Part shown: piece after piece, positions 1-10,503 of the stretch
How positions within the stretch are numbered: the first letter of the stretch is position 1
Layout: every line of letters starts with the position of its first letter
Assembly: GCA_001557505.1 (NCBI GenBank)
Contig: LSAX01000002.1
Span: forward strand, 4,402,001 to 4,466,000
DNA from: Reticulascus tulasneorum
Lineage: Eukaryota; Ascomycota; Sordariomycetes; Glomerellales; Reticulascaceae
DNA length: 64,000 bases
Direction of reading: 5' to 3'
The notes under the pieces: model-generated
What the model was told of the DNA's origin: nothing
Seen by the model: only the letters and a program-made list of their open reading frames with translations
Database searches by the model: none
Made by a program: the position numbers and the translations under genes

Positions 1-1187
1 AATGTCACCTCTTTGGCTCCATGGGAAACAAAGTCGTGCGCGATGTCGTGCCCGCTTGAGCCCGCGCCAATAATAACCACTTTCTTCTTGTCAAGGTCGG
101 GTATTTCACCTCCAGACCGGTGATATTTCGAATGGTATAGTTGGCCTCGGAACGACTCTTGGTCAGGAATCTCCGGGATCACCGGCTTTTCGCTGAATAG
201 ACCTGTAGCGAGCACGACATGGCGCGGGGCGAATGTTTGCACGCCAGACGGTGTTAGGGCCTCGACGTGATATTTCCTTGTCTTTTCATCGTACTCAACC
301 TTGGTCACAGTGCTCTGGAGCATAATGTCGAGCTCCATAAGCTGGCTGTAATGTTCCATGAATTTTGCAATTCTCCCTTGACCAATATACCGCGGCCAAG
401 TGTCTGGTGTCTTCAGGAAGGGGTAATAGTCGGTGAATCTCGGTGTATGGACAGCCACGCTGCTATATCGTTTCCTCCAGGAATCTCCCACACGTGCAGA
501 CTTGTCGATTAAAAGTGATTTGATGCCCATCTTCTTTAGATGAGCGCCCAGCGCGAGCCCAGCCTGTCCTATGGTACAAGTTAGCACCGAATACGCGTGT
601 ATGGCATACCCCTTACCTGCGCCTACAACCAGGACTTGCAAGTCCGTGGCAGCTTCAGTATTTCCGTTAACCTCGTTAGTGGTGGGAACCTCTATGGTCG
701 TCTCATCTACCAGCTCCTTCTGGAAGTCCAATTCCAACAGCTGGGTAGAGACAGTCCAAGCCTTCCATTCCGATAATCCTACACTTGCAAGGCGCACGAA
801 GCCTTTACCTTCCCCATGGGGATGCTTGAATTCAAAGCCACCTTGAACCCAAAACATCCCACCCATATCTAGGCACGTTGGCTGTAAGCCGCCAGTCTTA
901 ACATATCGCAGGCTCGTGGGAGGGTTAGGGGCGTCCGCGAGGTATTTCCCAATCGACTCTTGACCATGCTTTGCAGTCCAGTCCCACGACAAGCCTACCA
1001 GGTCCCTCCACCAGCAGTCCTCGATGAAGAGCCCTGAAATATCGTCAAAGGACTTGGCCGTGAAACAAGCCGTTAGTTTTGCAAGCCAGTCGACAACAAC
1101 TTGGACCGGATCGACCTTTTCAACCTTCAGTCCGTCATGGAGCGAGAGGTTTGGAAGAGGGCTAATAGGAAAAGTGGTTTCTTCCAT
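1..1187 (-). CDS. FAD-dependent monooxygenase, 5' part (runs off left edge)
   Basis: The translation starts METTFPISPLPNLSL at 1187. Exon 1 (1187-617) ends in VVVGAG and joins in phase across a 48-nt intron (569-616) to QAGLALGAHLKKMG, giving a Rossmann GxGxxG for FAD. Residues about 25-170 look like a SnoaL/NTF2-like domain, as in many fungal FMO-like proteins. Downstream come the substrate-pocket stretch with HTPRFTDYYPFL, then ATGLFSEKPVIPEIP, then a second dinucleotide motif VVIIGAGSSGHDIA for NADPH. The family adds one oxygen atom to small molecules or performs Baeyer-Villiger-type oxidation using NADPH and FAD; the substrate is unknown. The C-terminus lies outside the window. It is divergent from the Zn2Cys6 gene at 2187, about 1 kb away, so that regulator could control it (inference). 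The family call is secure. Confidence 0.88.
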   Translation of the reverse strand, partial: MEETTFPISPLPNLSLHDGLKVEKVDPVQVVVDWLAKLTACFTAKSFDDISGLFIEDCWWRDLVGLSWDWTAKHGQESIGKYLADAPNPPTSLRYVKTGGLQPTCLDMGGMFWVQGGFEFKHPHGEGKGFVRLASVGLSEWKAWTVSTQLLELDFQKELVDETTIEVPTTNEVNGNTEAATDLQVLVVGAGKGYAIHAYSVLTCTIGQAGLALGAHLKKMGIKSLLIDKSARVGDSWRKRYSSVAVHTPRFTDYYPFLKTPDTWPRYIGQGRIAKFMEHYSQLMELDIMLQSTVTKVEYDEKTRKYHVEALTPSGVQTFAPRHVVLATGLFSEKPVIPEIPDQESFRGQLYHSKYHRSGGEIPDLDKKKVVIIGAGSSGHDIAHDFVSHGAKEVT

Positions 1188-2186
1188 CTTGCACACTTTA
1201 CGTAAAAAGTTCCAGCAGCGAGGAAAGATAAACAAGTGGGTTAAAAAGAGAAAGAATCTGGCAGTCCTAATATACTCAAATCGATTAAACTATGGATGCA
1301 ATGGAGAATCCAATTGTTTCTGTGATGATGATGGAGGTCTTTGGCCAATTCTGCTTCCTGGCTGACGGCCGCATCTTTATACGACAAGAAATGGCCGGTA
1401 TTGTCGGGCGATTAGTGGAATTACGCCAAAATCTTCACCTGTCAAAACTATACAAAGCGTTTTGAAGGATCGATCTGAATATAGGTGTCCTCGTTTACAG
1501 GGGCGTTTATGTTGCCGAAACTGGGTTCTTACACGGTCACTCACTGGCATAGAAGCCTGCAGTTGGATTCGTAAATGTTGCCTGCGTGGTTCGGGGTTTA
1601 CTGTCTCCATTCCGGGCCGCTCATATTGCCTGATTGGTGTTTTGCGCATTACCAAGCCAGCCAGCCCAGGAAAGGTTAATACCCTCGGTTGAAAAAGAAG
1701 TTCAGTTGGATCTGACTGCACCGGCATGGCGGGCCATGCCAGTGAGCTTTGGAAGTGGGACTTCAAACTCCCTAACATGAGGGGGCTGCCGGTAGGAGCT
1801 GAAGCTAGCGAAGGGCTAGGGATGTGTACTACGTAGTACGAAGTACGGACGGACGTTCGTTAATTTATTATGGCTCATATGTCGACAGGGGCCGATTAAC
1901 TCTCCTGAAAGGGATTAGCGCCGTAGGTACAGTCATCGGAGGAATCTGTTTCAACCGTGCCCTTATCAAACTACCTACCTCACGAGGCGGCCTGCCTGCG
2001 GTGTAACTCGTATGGTATTACAGTCCACCTCCCGGTCTACCTAACACATTATTGATGGCAGTGCTCTCTTAATGCTTCTTCTCTCATTTCCCCAGCTCCT
2101 TCTATCCGTAAAATACAACGCTTCTTGTCATTATTTCGAATAATCGTACTGCGTCGTGCAATCAACGGTACAGGCTCTCTTGCAAC
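1188..2186. promoter_or_regulatory. Divergent intergenic region, FMO / Zn2Cys6 gene
   Basis: About 1 kb between two divergent starts. Both strands have short open frames (for example 1377-1778 minus), but none shows a family, a sensible splice pattern or a conserved motif. The one clear element is a 14-bp perfect palindrome at 1826-1839. Presumed shared promoter. Confidence 0.5.
1826..1839. repeat. 14-bp perfect palindrome GTACTACGTAGTAC, copy 1
   Basis: GTACTACGTAGTAC equals its own reverse complement. The same 14 bases occur again at 27212-27225. Both copies lie in intergenic DNA upstream of a Zn2Cys6 regulator. It could be a binding site for a dimeric factor or a remnant of a short repeat family; the sequence does not decide which. 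Confidence 0.7.
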
Positions 2187-4260
2187 ATGACGGAAGGCGT
2201 TTGCAACAGGGTGGTTACGAAAGTGGTTAGAAAGCGCCATGAGAGCACCCGAAGTCGAGCTGGATGCTTGACCTGCAGAGGCCGTCATATGCGCTGTGAT
2301 GAAGGTCGACCATGCTGGTGAGTGGGAACTTCGCCTTGCCGTACTCGTCCAGCGGCAGTTCGGCAGCTCAAAATCGAGTCTTGGCCACTGGCGCCACATG
2401 CAGTCCCCGTAACAATAACGCTCACAAGGACAGCACAAACTGCCTCACCAGTAAAAGGACTTGCGAGTACCTACCGAGCGGGCAACCAATTGTCGACCGC
2501 AGACTGCAAGGCAAGCGACTAGTGCCAGGCGAGCAAGCCCCGTGGCTATCTGGCCGCTATTTCAAGATCCCTACTGGGCAACTATCCCGGGATGCAGCTT
2601 TGGATCCATTTAACGTCCTTCCTATCGTGATGCCCTATAAATCGAAGCAGTTGTTTCATTACTGTGAGCCATAGCCCTGCCCGCAAGTACATATGTATGG
2701 AGACGAATCCTCCAGTTGACCATCATCGAACTAGTTCATCAATTCAATCACCCAGGTGGCGCGGACTTAAAATACCAAGTTGCGGATTGGTCTGCCCTGC
2801 CTGTGTAGATTGTTTCTGTCTGCCCATGTGTTTGCTGACAAGAGTTGCAGTCTTCCTCTAGCAATTACCGACCAGCACGCACTTCGAGGTACCCTCCTAA
2901 TTGCCGGCTTGCATTACTCATGGAACACGAGTAGCTTGCAGGACTTTAAGACTGCTTTCCTGTATCATAAAGGCGAGAGCATTCGGAACATCAACAGCTG
3001 GCTCGATCATGCCAACCCCAAAACGGTGACGCTCTGCGTGAGGCAGATTTGTACACTTAGCTTAGCAGAGGTGCGGCTGCAGGACTCCCTTCCCCTTCTC
3101 TATGACTGTCTGTTTCTAAATCTTGATTTTTTCAGATATGTCAAGGGAATATCGCAGCAGGAGAAGCACACCTTGATGGGCTCCTCAAGTTCTTGGATGT
3201 TATGGAGAAGCAGAACTTTGCGTCGGTGACGGCCCACGACCTAGACACGGAGCTCTCCAATCGCTACATCATTCTGTGAGTGCCTGGAAATGTCCGAAGA
3301 CGGCAAAATCTCTGACTTCAAACTCCGCATCAACTTAGAACATCCGCCTTTGCGCATCTCCTCAAGAGTCGCCTCAACGACTTCATACTGTTTCGCGAAG
3401 AGGACGCCGTGAGCCCTGGTTGGGACCAATTCTCCCCCTATGCCTTACGCCTCATGCATAAGTGGCACAACATAGAGCATCGTGGCCTAGAAAATAGGCT
3501 CAAGGCGATGCGAATGTTGCCCTACTTCTTCTGCCCCATTCCTCCGGCCTGTCGACTGAGAAAGATCAATGGGTTTCCTTTCGTGGACTGCTTAAGACTC
3601 ATGACAGATGCGGTCAACCAGAGAAACAAAGATCCCAAAGCCAAACATGACAACCGTGTCTGGGACGAAGGTGGCCCAAACCAGATATTTGTTGACTTTG
3701 TCTACAGCCACATCTATTCCTGCTCGGATGACGATATCACATCACCTTATTCACTGTTGGGGGGAACATCCAGGCAAATGTATCTTCCATCCTCTTGGGA
3801 CGGCTTGGCCGCGGCATCTGAGCTGTATATGCACAGCGTTCTCAACATTGCGAATGTTGAAGACCCAGTTGATCCCCGGCTGATCCGTCGACTTATGATG
3901 ATACTGAAACGCGACCTCGAGCAGAGCGTTGACGACATGAACGGGGAGCATGGTCGGATCCTGCAGGAGTTCTGGTTCTGGAAGAACTTTACGGCAGTCT
4001 TCGCATTGACAATAAACCGGAGAGATCTTGAGCATGAACAGACTGCCTGGTCAACTGTTCCCGAAGAGAGTGTGTGGGACTTGCGATCAATCTTGAATTG
4101 GATGGAGAGCCGCACTCGCACGTGGAGCGAAATCACCGGCACTACGAATTGGCAGGCCGCAAAGAGCGCCTTGGCTGGGTCTGTATGGCCTACTACGTGG
4201 CCTCCCGAACAAGAGGAGTTTGCCGAGGTCTTGTGGTATCGGATCCTGGCCAGGCTGTAG
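2187..4260 (+). CDS. Zn2Cys6 fungal transcription factor
   Basis: Six exons fit in phase: 2187-2317, 2434-2663, 2756-2802, 2843-3070, 3136-3275 and 3339-4260, giving 565 aa. The zinc cluster is near residues 30-55 and is split by intron 1: RAGCLTCRGRHMRC, then C..NCLTSKRTCEY after the junction, the classic six-cysteine C6 pattern. The rest resembles the regulatory part of the C6 family: ALRGTLLIAGLHYSWN in the middle and a helical C-terminus ending at a TAG. The fourth intron would be only about 40 nt, so that junction is the least certain. It lies between an FMO (divergent) and a DUG3-like gene (same strand), so a pathway-specific activator of this neighbourhood is plausible (inference). The family call is firm; targets are unknown. 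Confidence 0.85.
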
Positions 4261-4874
4261 AAACTTCTGCCATTCACCTCGCCTAAGCTCATTCGACAGA
4301 TAATGTGGAATTAGAAGGCCTTTTTGGTAGGGCAATAATGTCCTTGATTACTGTTCTTATAACCAGCTTCTCTACAATTAGCTGGGAGGATGAACGATGT
4401 GTGACTTCGGTGACGATGGCTGCACAACGCCCTGCTTCGTCTGCTCGGTGGGCCAAATTACGGAGGGCACGTGCAGCGTCACGGGCGTTATGATTAGCCC
4501 CCCGATTAACGATCCCAAGCCAATGGTCAGTGCCTATGAGTCAGTGACGTCAGCGTTCGACTCGCTGACTTATTTTCTCTACTTACGTCGCCAAAGTAAT
4601 AAAGCATACGTACTTGCGTTGGTTAGCTCTAAATTCATTCGTGCAATGCAGGCGCTAACTAAAAATTGCCTTTCATGTGTGATGCCGAGTCCCCGAGTCA
4701 CTAACGTAATGACGCCCTGTTGATCTGCCGCCTTGGCAGGGACCATCCCCACAGCACCGCAAGTGGCGGTATATATCCCCTCATATCCCCGAACCATTTC
4801 CTGGCCCTTTTCTGGGCATTTCTTTGAAGCTTTGGTCGAACTCGTAGTGTTCACTGAGTTTCTATCGGGAAATC
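4261..4874. other. Intergenic region upstream of the DUG3-like gene
   Basis: About 610 bases between two plus-strand genes, with no convincing gene. An open frame at 4397-4723 has no recognisable domain. The noticeable element is a paired bZIP-type site at 4537-4552, about 330 bases before the DUG3-like start. Confidence 0.5.
4537..4552. promoter_or_regulatory. Adjacent AP-1-like and CRE-like bZIP sites
   Basis: TGAGTCA (4537-4543) is followed after one base by the perfect palindrome TGACGTCA (4545-4552). These are consensus sites for Gcn4/CpcA- or AP-1-type and ATF/CREB-type bZIP factors. CpcA responds to amino-acid starvation and AtfA to stress in aspergilli. The position fits control of the amidotransferase gene at 4875; binding is inferred only from consensus. 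Confidence 0.45.
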
Positions 4875-6020
4875 ATGTGTCGGTGGTTTACTTACTTAGG
4901 CGACGAGCCGCAGCTTCTGGAGGATATCGTGATTCGTCCTCGTCATGGTATTGTTAAACAGAGTATGCCTTTCTTGGTCATGCCCTTGTGCGTTGGACAG
5001 TAGCTCACCGCACCTCTAGTCGACGAACACTTCCTACCTCAAGGTCACAGCTCATTCAACCCATCCAGTCATCGCCATCCACATCATTTAGTCGGGCAGC
5101 GCCATGGAAAAGCAGCAGAGATCATTGCTCCCACCTCCGCGAACGACAAAGACTCGCCAAATCCCCTCACAAATATGGATGGGTTCGGCCTGGGCTGGTG
5201 GACAACCGCCAATTGCGAGTTCGAGTCCAATATGCGCCCCGACGGTGCTGATGCGCTCCGTCCCGTTGTCTATAAAAATGTTCGACCACCATTGAACGAT
5301 CTGGTGTTGCGAAACCTCGCTGCCGGGACTGCTTCCAAAGCAGCCCTTGCCCATATCCGGGCTGGTACCGGACTGACACCCGTCGTGGAGACAAACTGCC
5401 ACCCATTCGTCTTCGGTCGACATTTGTTCGCCCATAACGGTGTCCTAGGTTCTTTCCACTTACTCCGGATCGCCATCCTTCAATACCTTCCAGTTAGATA
5501 TCAAGTCGCTGTTATGGGTACCACTGATGCCGAGCACATGGCGGCTGTCTACTTCTTCCACCTGTGTGGCACTGATGGCGATTGGACCAAGTTATATCCC
5601 GTCGAGGAAATGGGAGCAGCAATGAGAAAGACCGTCGGATGGCTGGAAAAGCAGAAGGCCGAGGCAGAGGAACGAGAGGGCATCGAGCCAGAATATACGT
5701 CACTGAACCTAGTTGCAGCGTCAGGCAGCTCTCTTGTTGCACTAAGATACGCCAGTCCACCAGGCCGCGAACCGCCAAGCTTGTATTACTCGACCAAGGC
5801 TGGTCCAACAATGAACCGGAAGTACAAAGGACATCCCGACGAGACACAAGCTAGCCAAGGCAACGATGCATGTGACCTCCTGGATAAGGAGCAGCATGGA
5901 AAACACGTCATTGTTGCGAGCGAACCAAGCACTTTTAATGGTGAGGAATGGGAATTGGTTCAACCGGGACAAATGGTCCTAGTTGACGAACAGATGAATC
6001 TCAAATTACACAATGCTTGA
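4875..6020 (+). CDS. DUG3: Class II glutamine amidotransferase, DUG3-like
   Basis: The true start is a short first exon, 4875-4962, encoding MCRWFTYLGDEPQLLEDIVI. It joins across a 57-nt intron (4963-5019) to 5020-6020, giving 362 aa, close to yeast Dug3 (357 aa). Cys2, exposed after Met removal, is the class II nucleophile. Other family motifs are MDGFGLGWW, ALAHIRAG, NCHPF and LFAHNGVLGSF. In yeast, Dug3 with Dug2 removes the gamma-glutamyl residue of glutathione; bacterial EgtC in the same family cleaves a gamma-glutamyl bond in ergothioneine synthesis. This copy may be the housekeeping enzyme or a paralogue acting on a gamma-glutamylated intermediate of the neighbouring cluster (inference). 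It is convergent with the NCS1 permease, 363 bases away, and that gap holds nothing recognisable. Confidence 0.87.
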
Positions 6021-6383
6021 GTGTACTGTAGATCTACGACAGAAAGGCGGTACCCCATTGCTGGGACATCTGGAACCAGCTGATCTGTGTAACGATAAGA
6101 TTATAGAGCAGTTGTAGTACCTCCTGTGCAACTTTCCAGGCAGGAAAGTCACGTCACTGTAGAAATCTACGTGAAGCCCCACATCCTGTGAATCGTAAGT
6201 GAGATGTGGGTTGAGTACAACGTGTTTGGTCCGCATGTGAACAAGTTGCGTACTGCTAATATCGATCGGCAGTACGAAGATAGATTGTAATGAGCTGTGC
6301 ATTTGTGGCTTAATTATCCAGAATTTGACACCAGAGGGCTTCTAGACTGTAGAAAGGCGCGTTAATATAACGCACAGCCTTTA

Positions 6384-8239
6384 TCAGGCCACCTTCTGGT
6401 CCCTCGTCTGATACTCCTTATCTTCTGCTCCCTCCTCATCCCCATCCTTGAAGTTAATAACAGGCACCCCATCAATGGTTGTTCCTTCGATGAACTCAGA
6501 GCAAAGACTCTCAGTCGCAGGAAACGCTCTGCTCAGACCGACGTACAAGGCCATGCTCAACAAGATGCCGAAGTACCAGCTCATGTTCGTGATGTAGATT
6601 GCACCACCTATCTTGATACTTGGATTCACCGCGTTGATGAGCCCCGGAAGTTGCGGCGTGACGGAGACGATCATGGCCACAACGGCGCGCCAGTTAAACC
6701 CGTACGCATACCGGTAGCGCCCATGCGGCTGATATAGAGCCGGAACATCGAGGTGCTGCATCTTGACGAGAAAGAAGTCCCCAATTTGGATGCCCTGCAC
6801 AAAGTCAGGTTTCGGAGGAAACGATTCTCGGTCGCTACAGCAGGACTCACCATGATTGGAGCAAGGAAGATTCCTAGGGAATTCATGAAGCTAAGGAGCG
6901 AGCCGGCTGAGTGTAAAATCTTCCACGGCACCATAACCCATCCGCCAAGGATGGTCAAAATAATAGCACCTCGGCGAATGTTGATCCACTTTGGAAAGAG
7001 ACTCGTCATATCGTTCGCCCCTGAGATGACTGTTGCCGAGATGTTGACACAGATCTGGGCAATGCACCATGACACACCAGCAAAAAAGGCAGCAGCACGG
7101 CCTCCGGGTCCCTCCCACTGGTCGATAATTGCAATGGGATCCCACAGGTACTCGCCGTACACAACATGTGACGCGGATGTAACAACGATGCCGATTATCG
7201 CAACCCAACTGCAGATGAGGGGAAACCATACTCCTTGAGTCAACGAGGCCCGCGGATTCGACATCAGACGCGTGAAATCCGCTATGAAATCGTGTTAGTT
7301 GAGTTGGGAGCATAGTTATCGACCAAGAGGGGAATGCAGTTCTCACCTATGTTGACTCCAACTGTACTCCAGCTTGCAGTGCAGCTGTTGAGCGCCCACA
7401 TTATCATCCAAGACTTGGATGATCCAGAAAGGGTAGCCTTTTGCTGCCAGATATCTCCAGACCCTCCAGCGGTAACTGAAATCCATATGACCATGCCGAG
7501 GATAGTAGCTGTAGTTGTGATGACCTTGACCAGGAAAAGCCATCGCATCTTGTGAGGCGGAATCATGAGCAGAGGAAATTGTATGCACCATATAACAAAG
7601 TATGACACAAGCTGCTGGGTCGTGATGCCGACCGACTCTGGGATATGGTTTGGGATGGTCCGGTATGATGGCCAGATGGAGCGGATAACCTGCGTCGTAG
7701 GTCCTACAGCGAGGAAGTTGGTGATGGCGTGCCAAAAGAGACATGTGATGAGCCGAACAATGACGGGGAATTTTGCAAAGTGGTAACCAAACGACGCCCG
7801 TGCTAGGACTGGGAACGGGACATGAGCTTTGGCGCCAGTATACCCATTCAATGCCATCGGAACAGCCATGACGGTGGATCCGAATGCAATGGCAAAGATG
7901 GCCTCACGCCTGGACGATGGTAAGCAAGGTCAAATTCCTGGGTCGGGACATAACTCCGGAAATAACAACAGCCTACCATGTGAGTCCCACAGCGAGAATA
8001 CTGCTCCCCGTTTCCCAGCTCTGGATGCTGATGACATCGCTGACCCAATATCCAAGAATGGTAAGGCTTGTCCATGTCCGTCGGTGCAGAGGCGTCACGT
8101 CGAGATCAACATTCGTCCATGTACCGGGAGGAGCCCAACTAGACTCTTGCTTGGGTAGAACCCAGCCCTCGACCGTTGTTTTGCTCTTCAACTCCCGCCG
8201 GATCGCGGCTGCGCGTCGATGGATCCCGTCAGTAGACAT
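6384..8239 (-). CDS. NCS1 family nucleobase/allantoin-type permease
   Basis: Four exons join in phase: 8239-7977, 7909-7347, 7281-6851 and 6794-6384, giving 555 aa, the usual NCS1 length. Landmarks are GYWVSDVISIQSWETG in TM1, VPMALNGYTGAKAHVPFPVL, RASFGYHFAKFPVIVR, STVGVNIADFTRLMSNPR, and SATVISGANDMTSLFPKWIN. About 12 hydrophobic segments can be made out. NCS1 carriers import uracil, uridine, allantoin, cytosine, thiamine or related N-heterocycles with protons; the sequence looks Fur/Dal4-like rather than FCY-like, but substrate cannot be assigned. An in-frame Met at 8266 exists; I prefer 8239 (MSTDGIHRRAA), matching family N-termini. It is divergent from the Fe(II) oxygenase at 8822, so the two probably share regulation. 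Confidence 0.88.
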
Positions 8240-8821
8240 GGTCAATACGGGCCAAGCTACATGCAAGCGTTACCAACATTCATGGAAGCAATGCTGAATG
8301 CATGGTGGGACTGCCGCTCTGATATACAGACGACGCCCGGTGCTGGCCACGCGTGAGCTACCGACTGCGGGTAAACGGTACTGCAGAGGTCATGTCTCTA
8401 GATAAGAACTGTGGAGCAAAATCATATCTGACATCCAAACACCGAGTCGATATCAACCCTTAATCCCGACCAAGAACCTAGACCTGGATTATCGGCAGGG
8501 TCCAAGCCTTGGGCCGATCCCAATACGGGAATGGAGTGGTTCCTGGAGATAACAATCCGCGGGTCCATTGCTATCGAGTGGGACGTTGGAATGTCGACCC
8601 CGCAGTCGGGATCCATGCCGATGACAGGATGGACAAGTGTTCAGATAAGAACCACGCGGTCCAACAGATTGAGCTTCCCAACGATTCATGTCCCAAATGA
8701 TGCTTCGCTTCGGAGGTGGTAAGCCAGCTAGCAACCTTGAAAACCGACAACTTAAATCTTGGGCACAGTCTGTAACAGAAGCACACGCAATCTTTGACCT
8801 TGACTAGGTATACCAACCGCC
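8240..8821. promoter_or_regulatory. Bidirectional promoter with GATA-factor sites
   Basis: 582 bases between the divergent NCS1 permease and the 2OG oxygenase. Sites matching HGATAR or its complement are AGATAA at 8400-8405, 8547-8552 and 8643-8648 on the plus strand, and TTATCG at 8489-8494 and CTATCG at 8571-8576 on the minus strand. This is the consensus of AreA-type nitrogen regulators. The motif is short, so some matches are expected by chance. Confidence 0.5.
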
Positions 8822-9930
8822 ATGGGCAGCATTCCGGACCCAATCACAATCCCCGTCCTGGACATTTCCGGGTATCTCTCGGGCGATGTCTCCGCCACAG
8901 CCACCACGGTATCGGCTCTCAACTCCGCTGCCCGGTCGCCAGGCTTCTTCCAAATTGTCGGCCATGGCGTGCCCGCCGAGCTGCGCAGCCGCGTCCTCGA
9001 TCGTCTAGCCCGTTTCTTCGCCCTCCCAGCCGATCAGAAAGCTGCGCTGCACCGCAGTAACTCAGCCTGTCTGCGAGGGTACGAGTCCGTAGGTGAGCAA
9101 CGCCTTGAAGCAGCCTTTGCCGACCAGAAGGAGGGCTTCATGATCGGCGCGGAACTACCAGATGGCGGCAGATTTCTGCAGGGACCCAACCAGTGGCCAG
9201 ATGATGAGACCTGTCCTGCGTTTCATTCCACGATGATGGAGTATTTCGACCGGCTGCGGGGTCTCAGCAAGCTCATGTTCAGACTTGTTGCGTTGAGCCT
9301 GAGCTTGGATGAGAAGTACTTTGACGATTTTGTCGCGAGTCAAGACTGTAAGGGACGAAATGCGCCTTACGGAGAGCGTTGGCTAAGCGTATTTGCTAGC
9401 TGTGACGATGTGCCGAGCACATAGGTATCCTCCAGTCACGCCCGAGATGGCTCAGAAGTCTCGAGGGATTGGTGCACACACTGACTTCGGAGCACTCACT
9501 CTACTGCTTCAGGATGAGAGTATGTTCATCGCAACCTCTTACCCCGGTCTGTGCTAACCATCTATCAGTCGGAGGACTTGAAGTCTTTCACCGACCAACG
9601 GAGACCTGGCATCCAGTGCAGCCAGTGAAGGATGCATATGTGGTCAATATCGGGGACATGCTAGGTACAGTATCCCCATTTCTCGGCGCGCGGTGGTGTC
9701 TCTAACGATCCTCAGAACAATGGACCAACAATAAATACACATCTACCCTTCACCGGGTCATTTCCCCCGTCAGCGCCAAGGATAGGTACAGCGTCGCGTT
9801 CTTCAACGAAGGACTGCTGGACCAGATGATTGAGTGCATTCCCACCTGTTTGGAGGCGGATGAGAAGCCGCTTCACAAGCCAGTTCGTGTGGAGGATCAT
9901 CTTAGGATGAGATACGGCAGTAGCTATTAA
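8822..9930 (+). CDS. 2-oxoglutarate/Fe(II)-dependent oxygenase (isopenicillin-N-synthase-like)
   Basis: Four exons in phase: 8822-9347, 9400-9519, 9569-9664 and 9716-9930, giving 318 aa. The N-terminal DIOX_N part has IPVLDISGYLSG, GFFQIVGHGVP and FFALPADQKAAL. The double-stranded beta helix carries the iron ligands His202 and Asp204 (GIGAHTDFGALTLLLQDE) and His260 (STLHRV), with Arg270-x-Ser272 (RYS) for 2-oxoglutarate. The set is complete, so the enzyme should be active. It would hydroxylate, desaturate or ring-open a small molecule. Pairing with an NCS1 permease brings to mind pyrimidine oxidation such as thymine 7-hydroxylase (same superfamily), but similarity to that enzyme looks only general, so this is speculation. 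The first intron uses the acceptor at 9399, which restores MCRAHRYPPV. Confidence 0.9.
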
Positions 9931-10503
9931 GGCAGTCATCCATGAAAAATGACAAGCTCAAAGGTTCGATCCATGTGTTAGATATTGTCATTGATAACGA
10001 ACAAAAAAAGAAACCGACCCTTTATGCTAGGAGGTTTGATGATTCTACCTGTGCGGAATCGGCATCCCACCAAACCTCGTGAAGCATTTCCCAGCCTGGG
10101 GCTTTGACTGGGATTTACCACGTCCATTTTCTCCGCCCCCACAGCTTACACAAGTTGGCCATACAGGGGGTCCCAGTGAGGCAATTCGTCCAGCGGGAAC
10201 ATGAAGCTACATCCGCCAAACCGCGAACCAATTTTTTCTTTTCCCCCCTTTTTGTTTTCCTTCCAATTTTTATTATTTTTTGAGCAGCTCAAGTAACGCA
10301 CCGGTCTCGTATACAATATTGTCCCCCCGTATTCCCTACCCTATAAGGTACATCCAGAGCGCTCTAGTTTTAGGCAACCATCACATTGGATGTGAACTTT
10401 GGTTTCAACTCAAAATCGCCATCTGTCTCTACCACAAACAGCGGACAGAGTTACACCAGCAGAATCGACTCCAAACTGGCAAAGTCTATCCGGCTTGGCA
10501 AGG
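9931..10503. other. Intergenic region with pyrimidine-rich tract
   Basis: No gene seen. A T/C-rich run of about 50 bases at 10232-10282 lies roughly 220 bases before the F-box start; such tracts are common just upstream of fungal transcription starts. Confidence 0.4.

Noticed and set aside
1377..1778. 133-codon minus-strand frame
   Set aside because: No recognisable motif; lies in the divergent promoter; a second frame on the other strand is equally open.
4397..4723. 108-codon plus-strand frame with several cysteines
   Set aside because: No domain, and it covers the bZIP-type sites; composition looks non-coding.
7829..8297. Plus-strand frames over the start of the permease gene
   Set aside because: Shadows of the NCS1 coding sequence on the opposite strand.
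10399..10503. Longer N-terminus for the F-box protein
   Set aside because: The frame is open but has no ATG before 10504.
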